NCBI GenBank assembly: GCA_964453645.1
Contig: CAYVRJ010000006.1
Coordinates: 108,697-172,696, forward strand
Direction: 5' to 3'
DNA from: CAYVRJ01 sp964453645
GTDB lineage: Bacteria; Bacillota; Clostridia; Christensenellales; JAWKQI01
DNA length: 64,000 nt
Shown piece after piece: positions 60,679-64,000 of this stretch; position 1 is the stretch's first letter, and every line of letters begins with the position of its first letter. Made by a program: the position numbers and the translations under genes. The notes under the pieces were generated by a model. The model saw nothing but the letters and a program-made list of their open reading frames with translations, did no database searches and was not told the origin of the DNA.

Positions 60679-61485
60679 ATGTTTCAAAATACCTTTAATT
60701 TACTTTTTAACCTGCACAAAGCGTATGTGGATATTGGCATAAAGGACGATGATGCCAAGCGGCTTTGTTCGGTGTATGAAATTTCCAAAGAGGAGATGGA
60801 GTTGGTGCTAGCCCAACACGAAACAGAAAATGCAAAAAATGCACAGGAAGTTTTAAAAGCCGTTCCCCTTCTGGCAATTGATAAAACAAAGGAGCAGCAC
60901 ATCGCCTATTTGGGAGATTCCATCACCTCCTATCGAATGAGCCATCAAAAAATTGTATCACATATACTCAAGGAGTATGAAACCATTACAATCAAAGATT
61001 TTGCCATATCCGGTTATAAAGTCAGCGATGTATACACTTCGTTTTATCCCGGCATTGCCAGCTTTCAGCCCACCATTGCGGTGATTATGATCGGAACAAA
61101 CGATATGCGCTTCACAAACGACCCACTGGGTATGAACCACACGAGCATCGGCGAGTACCGCAGAGATTTAGAGGCTGTTGTGAAGGGGCTTTGCGCCATA
61201 GGATGCAAGCCTGTGCTCATTACACTGCCCCCCTACGACATGAAGAAGATGGACGTTGCGCTTGCGGGGTGGAATATTTTGTATCGCCAAGAAGATTACG
61301 AGGCTTACAACGCTGTCATCGATGACGTTGCAAAGAATAACAACGCGCTGCTGGTGGATATGCGTCCCATTTATGCAAATCTTAACCCCGATGACATTAC
61401 CATTGAGGATGGTTTGCACCTAAACCCCAAGGGTCAGACGATTTTAGCAACCGAAGTAATGAAAAAATTGGTGACTCTTTTATAA
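60679..61485 (+). CDS. SGNH/GDSL-family hydrolase, cytoplasmic
   Basis: 268 residues. Catalytic blocks are in order: AYLGDSITS (nucleophile S81), the block II Gly in ISGYKVSDVY (about 110-119), GTND at 139-142 and the D243/H246 pair in EDGLHLNPKG. An N-terminal ~70-residue helical part precedes the fold. No signal peptide or membrane span, so it should act inside the cell, probably removing an acetyl or other ester group from an imported sugar. The start at 60679 follows AAGGAGAGTGTC; ten extra in-frame codons upstream are rejected. Last gene of the operon; followed by a strong terminator. Confidence 0.85.
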   Translation: MFQNTFNLLFNLHKAYVDIGIKDDDAKRLCSVYEISKEEMELVLAQHETENAKNAQEVLKAVPLLAIDKTKEQHIAYLGDSITSYRMSHQKIVSHILKEYETITIKDFAISGYKVSDVYTSFYPGIASFQPTIAVIMIGTNDMRFTNDPLGMNHTSIGEYRRDLEAVVKGLCAIGCKPVLITLPPYDMKKMDVALAGWNILYRQEDYEAYNAVIDDVAKNNNALLVDMRPIYANLNPDDITIEDGLHLNPKGQTILATEVMKKLVTLL

Positions 61486-61510
61486 ACAGCGGTCTAAAAA
61501 TAAGCAAACA

Positions 61511-61548
61511 AAAAGTCCTTGCACACTGACTTGCAGGGACTTTTCGTT
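61511..61548. terminator. Bidirectional terminator between convergent operons
   Basis: AAAAGTCCTTGCA (61511-61523) pairs with TGCAGGGACTTTT (61532-61544, one wobble). T-rich on both strands: TTTTCGTTT rightwards and TTTTTGTTTGC leftwards. Confidence 0.8.
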
Positions 61549-61558
61549 TGAAAAAAAT

Positions 61559-62686
61559 CTACAGTTTACCCGAGCAGAGTTTTTCAAGCTGCTGCATGTA
61601 GTATAAGAAATTGTCGTAACTCACATCTGGGGGGACCGAGTGATCCAGCCAGGGGATGTATCCGCCCTGCTCAACCAGGGGAGCCACACGCCTCAGTTCA
61701 TTGTCGATGTCCTTACCTCCGGTGATGAGTGCACGCTTGTCGATGCCGCCGATGATGAGCAGGTCTTTGCCGTATTCCTTGCGGAACGCATTGACATCCA
61801 TGCCGCACTGGACTTCGAAGGGCAGTATGCCGTTCACACCGGCTTCCAGCCAAAGGGGAACCAGCTTCGTCACATCGCCGTCGCTGTCCACAAAGATAAT
61901 GTCGATACCCTTGGAGCGCAGATGATCTGTCACTTTTTTATAGCGGGGCACTAAGTATTTCTTGAAAAATTCGGGGGAGAGCAGGGGGCCTGTCTTATAA
62001 CACATGTCCTCCCAGAACACAAAATAATCGAAGTCCACGTCTTGCATAATTCTATCGATGATGCGGATCATGCACGCTACTTTTTGATCCAATACTTCCT
62101 CGATAAACTCGCTGTCGTCGTAGAAGAGCATGGAGAGTTCTTCCAAACCAAACAGGTTGCGAAGCGGCCCAAAGAAGCCCCCTTCCCGGTCTGCCCACAT
62201 GCGCAGGGGTACGTTTCTATTCTTCCAGAGTTTGCATTTGTTGAGCCAGTTTTTGGGGAAACGGGTTTCAAAGTTTAGATCCCAGCGATACAGGTTCTTT
62301 TGGAAATCTTCCCGGGTCTTGATGGGAAAGTCCAGCCAATGGGGCATGGAGGTTTCCCGGCCCTCCTTGTATTCCTGCATGACAATACCCTCGTGATTGC
62401 GAAAGGTGATAATGTTTTCGTCCTCGCTGATCACCTCGTAGTCAAAGCCGGGGGAGAAGCCGTAATAGATGCCAATCTCGTCTTGCCTGTCGCAGCCGAA
62501 GTAATCCCAAAAGCCTAAGCTTCCGGCACCGCCGTGCTCGCCCACAAGCTCTGTGGTCATTTGGGTGTAACCCTCCGCTTCCCAACGCTTCCAGGTTGTG
62601 CGCCAAACATCCAGAGGGGGCCACATGACAGCCCGATCCACAGGCTTGTAGCGAAACGTGTTTAAAAAGCGTTCTCTTTCGTTCAT
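61559..62686 (-). CDS. UroD-superfamily-like protein (3), LacI-regulated
   Basis: 375 residues. The N-terminal NERERFLNTFRYKPVDRAVMW is a common UroD-family start. The key loop reads IIFVDSDGDVTKL (266-270 DSDG in place of HSCG), later EVQCGMDV (C294) and IGGIDKRAL (313-316 GGID). The usual metal His/Cys are thus changed while the fold is kept, so it may have another ligand set or reaction. The start at 62686 follows AGAAAGGA; a longer frame to 62722 runs across the operator. Transcribed from a region with a perfect LacI palindrome. Confidence 0.78.
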   Translation of the reverse strand: MNERERFLNTFRYKPVDRAVMWPPLDVWRTTWKRWEAEGYTQMTTELVGEHGGAGSLGFWDYFGCDRQDEIGIYYGFSPGFDYEVISEDENIITFRNHEGIVMQEYKEGRETSMPHWLDFPIKTREDFQKNLYRWDLNFETRFPKNWLNKCKLWKNRNVPLRMWADREGGFFGPLRNLFGLEELSMLFYDDSEFIEEVLDQKVACMIRIIDRIMQDVDFDYFVFWEDMCYKTGPLLSPEFFKKYLVPRYKKVTDHLRSKGIDIIFVDSDGDVTKLVPLWLEAGVNGILPFEVQCGMDVNAFRKEYGKDLLIIGGIDKRALITGGKDIDNELRRVAPLVEQGGYIPWLDHSVPPDVSYDNFLYYMQQLEKLCSGKL

Positions 62687-62704
62687 AGTTGTTTCCTTTC
62701 TTAT

Positions 62705-62724
62705 AAGTGGTAACGTTACCACTT
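62705..62724. promoter_or_regulatory. LacI-family operator (20-bp perfect palindrome)
   Basis: AAGTGGTAAC followed by its exact inverse, GTTACCACTT, centred on CG at 62714/62715, the standard LacI/GalR operator form. A -10-like TATAAG on the minus strand (62705-62700) abuts it, so bound repressor would cover the promoter of the UroD-like gene 3. Confidence 0.85.
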
Positions 62725-62739
62725 TTGAGTTATTTTTAA

Positions 62740-62760
62740 CCTCTGTATGTTATACAGAGG
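62740..62760. repeat. 21-bp palindrome downstream of the LacI gene
   Basis: CCTCTGTAT, GTT centre, ATACAGAGG. Either a terminator-like hairpin after the regulator gene (no clear T-run) or a second protein-binding site, since it lies just upstream of the operator. Confidence 0.55.
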
Positions 62761-62797
62761 AAAGATGATTCAGTTTAAATTGGGTTTATTTGAAAAT

Positions 62798-63793
62798 TTA
62801 CGTTGTTTCTCTGAGTACCATTTCGCCCTGCATGAGAATGTTGGACACAGCTACGGAATTGTCGTTAATGCGCTCTAGGAGCAGGTGCATGCTGCGCTCG
62901 CCCACCAGCCTTTGGTTTTGTGAAATGGTGGATAACTTGGGGCTGACCCAAGTGCAAAGCTCAATGTTGTCGAAACCAACGACAGCCACTTGGTTGGGTA
63001 TCTCGTAACCCGCTTCTTTCAAGAAATTGGTGGCGCCAATGGCGATAATATCTGTTGTCGCCATAATCGCTTGGGGAGGATTTTTCAAATGCATCAGCCG
63101 TTTTGCGGCTAAGTACCCCCCTTCCATGGTGAAGTCGGAGGTAACGATACAATCCTCGCACACGTCAATACCTTGATCCAACAGCCCCAGGAGGTATCCC
63201 TGAAACCGTTCACGAGTTGCGTTAAACTTTTTTTCGGCTTTAATATAGGCAATGCGCTTGCGGCCATTTTTAATCAGTATGTTGACCATACGCCGAGTGA
63301 GTTCACAGCCGTCGGTGCGAATGGTGGTGAGTTCTTCACCCTCCAAGATGTTGTCCATGACCACGACGGGAATGTCTTTGGATATTTTTTCGAGGTATTT
63401 CATGTTTTTTTCAATGTGGACGTAGGAGAAAAATATGATGCCATCCACCTTGCGCCGAAAGGCCTCTCGTATATATTGATATTCGTACTCCGCATTGGTT
63501 CCTGTGGAACACACGAAAGTCATGTAGTCGTTTTTAATAGCCACGTCCTCAATGGAGCGCAACAGTTCGAGATAACCGTAGTTGTACTGCTCGGGGATGA
63601 GTATGGCGATGACTTTGGTTTTGTTTGTTCTCATGCTTTGGGCAAAGCAGTTGGGAACGTAGTTTAACTCCATAATGGCATTGTTCACCTTTTCCAAGGT
63701 GGAGGGTCGAATGTTTGTCTTGCCGCTCAGAATCTTGGACACGGTGGTTTTGGAAACGCCAGCCAACTTAGCGACATCATTGATTGTACTCAA
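62798..63793 (-). CDS. LacI-family transcriptional regulator
   Basis: 331 residues. N-terminal helix-turn-helix TINDVAKLAGVSKTTVSKIL and hinge PNCFAQSMRTNKTKVIAILIP; then a ligand-binding domain like ribose receptors (GIIFFSYVHIEKN, AIMATTDIIAIGATNFL, VAVVGFDNIELCTWVSP). TTG start at 63793 with GGGAGAATTAGC upstream. It lies just upstream of the UroD-like gene 3 with the operator between; the effector may be the ligand imported by the ABC system. Its own -10 TATAAT (63828-63823) lies 30 bp before the start. Confidence 0.92.
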   Translation of the reverse strand: MSTINDVAKLAGVSKTTVSKILSGKTNIRPSTLEKVNNAIMELNYVPNCFAQSMRTNKTKVIAILIPEQYNYGYLELLRSIEDVAIKNDYMTFVCSTGTNAEYEYQYIREAFRRKVDGIIFFSYVHIEKNMKYLEKISKDIPVVVMDNILEGEELTTIRTDGCELTRRMVNILIKNGRKRIAYIKAEKKFNATRERFQGYLLGLLDQGIDVCEDCIVTSDFTMEGGYLAAKRLMHLKNPPQAIMATTDIIAIGATNFLKEAGYEIPNQVAVVGFDNIELCTWVSPKLSTISQNQRLVGERSMHLLLERINDNSVAVSNILMQGEMVLRETT

Positions 63794-63948
63794 GCTAATT
63801 CTCCCAGTATGTTCTCTCTTTCATTATAACACATTTTTTGATATATACAAATACTTGTGAAAGATATTTGTGCGATTTTTTGTACGGGGTTCAAACATAG
63901 GTTGCACTTTTTAATGATAACATCGTGCAAATTTTCACATTTCCCCTG

Positions 63949-64000
63949 AAGTGAACCCCAATTGTTAGACAAAATACTAACAAAGGGGGTTCACTTTTTT
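63949..64000. repeat. Long inverted repeat at the right edge
   Basis: AAGTGAACCCC (63949-63959) with GGGGTTCACTT (63986-63996), enclosing a second stem TTGTTAG/CTAACAA (63962-63968 and 63977-63983), followed by TTTT. Could be a terminator of a gene beyond the edge, or a terminal part of an IS3-like element; the window ends too soon to tell. Confidence 0.5.

Noticed and set aside
1..64000. tRNA, rRNA, tmRNA or SRP RNA genes.
   Set aside because: I found no cloverleaf, CCA-ending or conserved rRNA segments in the gaps on either strand.

Overview
The window looks like chromosome of a spore-forming Clostridia (Firmicutes) bacterium. The evidence is spoIIP, a SCIFF (six-cysteine) peptide with its radical SAM maturase, strong sigma-A type promoters (TTGACA/TATAAT, 17 bp spacers), AGGAGG-like ribosome binding sites with frequent GTG/TTG starts, an SLH-domain surface lipoprotein, and the rpmH-rnpA-yidD-yidC-jag-mnmE-mnmG-rsmG cluster. 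No species can be named from the sequence. There are no rRNA or tRNA genes, no CRISPR array and no intact mobile element.

Layout: 1-4.1 kb is the end of a YtfQRT-YjfF-type sugar ABC importer, followed by a Na+-dependent SNF transporter (4.5-6.1) with a long leader and a membrane Ser/Thr kinase with MORN and propeller-like parts (6.2-9.0). On the minus strand lie two small genes (9.1-10.2), then a copper block read right to left: response regulator, histidine kinase, HMA-TauE/SafE-cupredoxin fusion and CopA (15.7-10.3). Next come a 1007-residue SLH lipoprotein with a metallopeptidase motif (15.8-18.9), a LuxR-type regulator, catalase, nitroreductase and a Pro/Thr-rich lipoprotein. From 23.5 to 30.35 kb the plus strand carries SCIFF, its maturase, a lipoprotein, a thioesterase, a PHP phosphoesterase and a three-gene ABC exporter-like set. 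Minus-strand ileS (eukaryote-like IleRS2 form) follows, then a five-gene minus operon (DUF5058 membrane protein, partner membrane protein, M20 peptidase, sbcD, sbcC).

From 40 to 47.5 kb are a short Enzyme I-like protein overlapping mtnA, minus-strand spoIIP, and a murI-nrdJ-thioesterase operon. The rpmH-to-rsmG housekeeping operon runs leftward from 53.85 to 47.5 kb, from a consensus promoter. No dnaA or DnaA boxes flank it. Across a 675-bp gap a second sugar ABC importer begins (54.4-58.1 kb). It is joined to two UroD-superfamily proteins and a cytoplasmic SGNH hydrolase. Facing it are a third UroD-like gene and a LacI regulator with a perfect 20-bp operator palindrome between them.

Most unusual points: (i) an 82 % identical 56-bp element, with its own ribosome binding site and a short GTG-initiated frame, sits directly against the start codons of two unrelated genes, the SCIFF maturase and the first UroD-like gene; (ii) the import + three UroD-like + SGNH hydrolase + LacI locus looks like an undescribed catabolic pathway, possibly demethylation or another one-carbon reaction on an imported glycoside; (iii) the copper operon has a histidine kinase whose only external part is a tiny Cys/Met-rich loop; (iv) a truncated Enzyme I overlaps a methionine-salvage gene.
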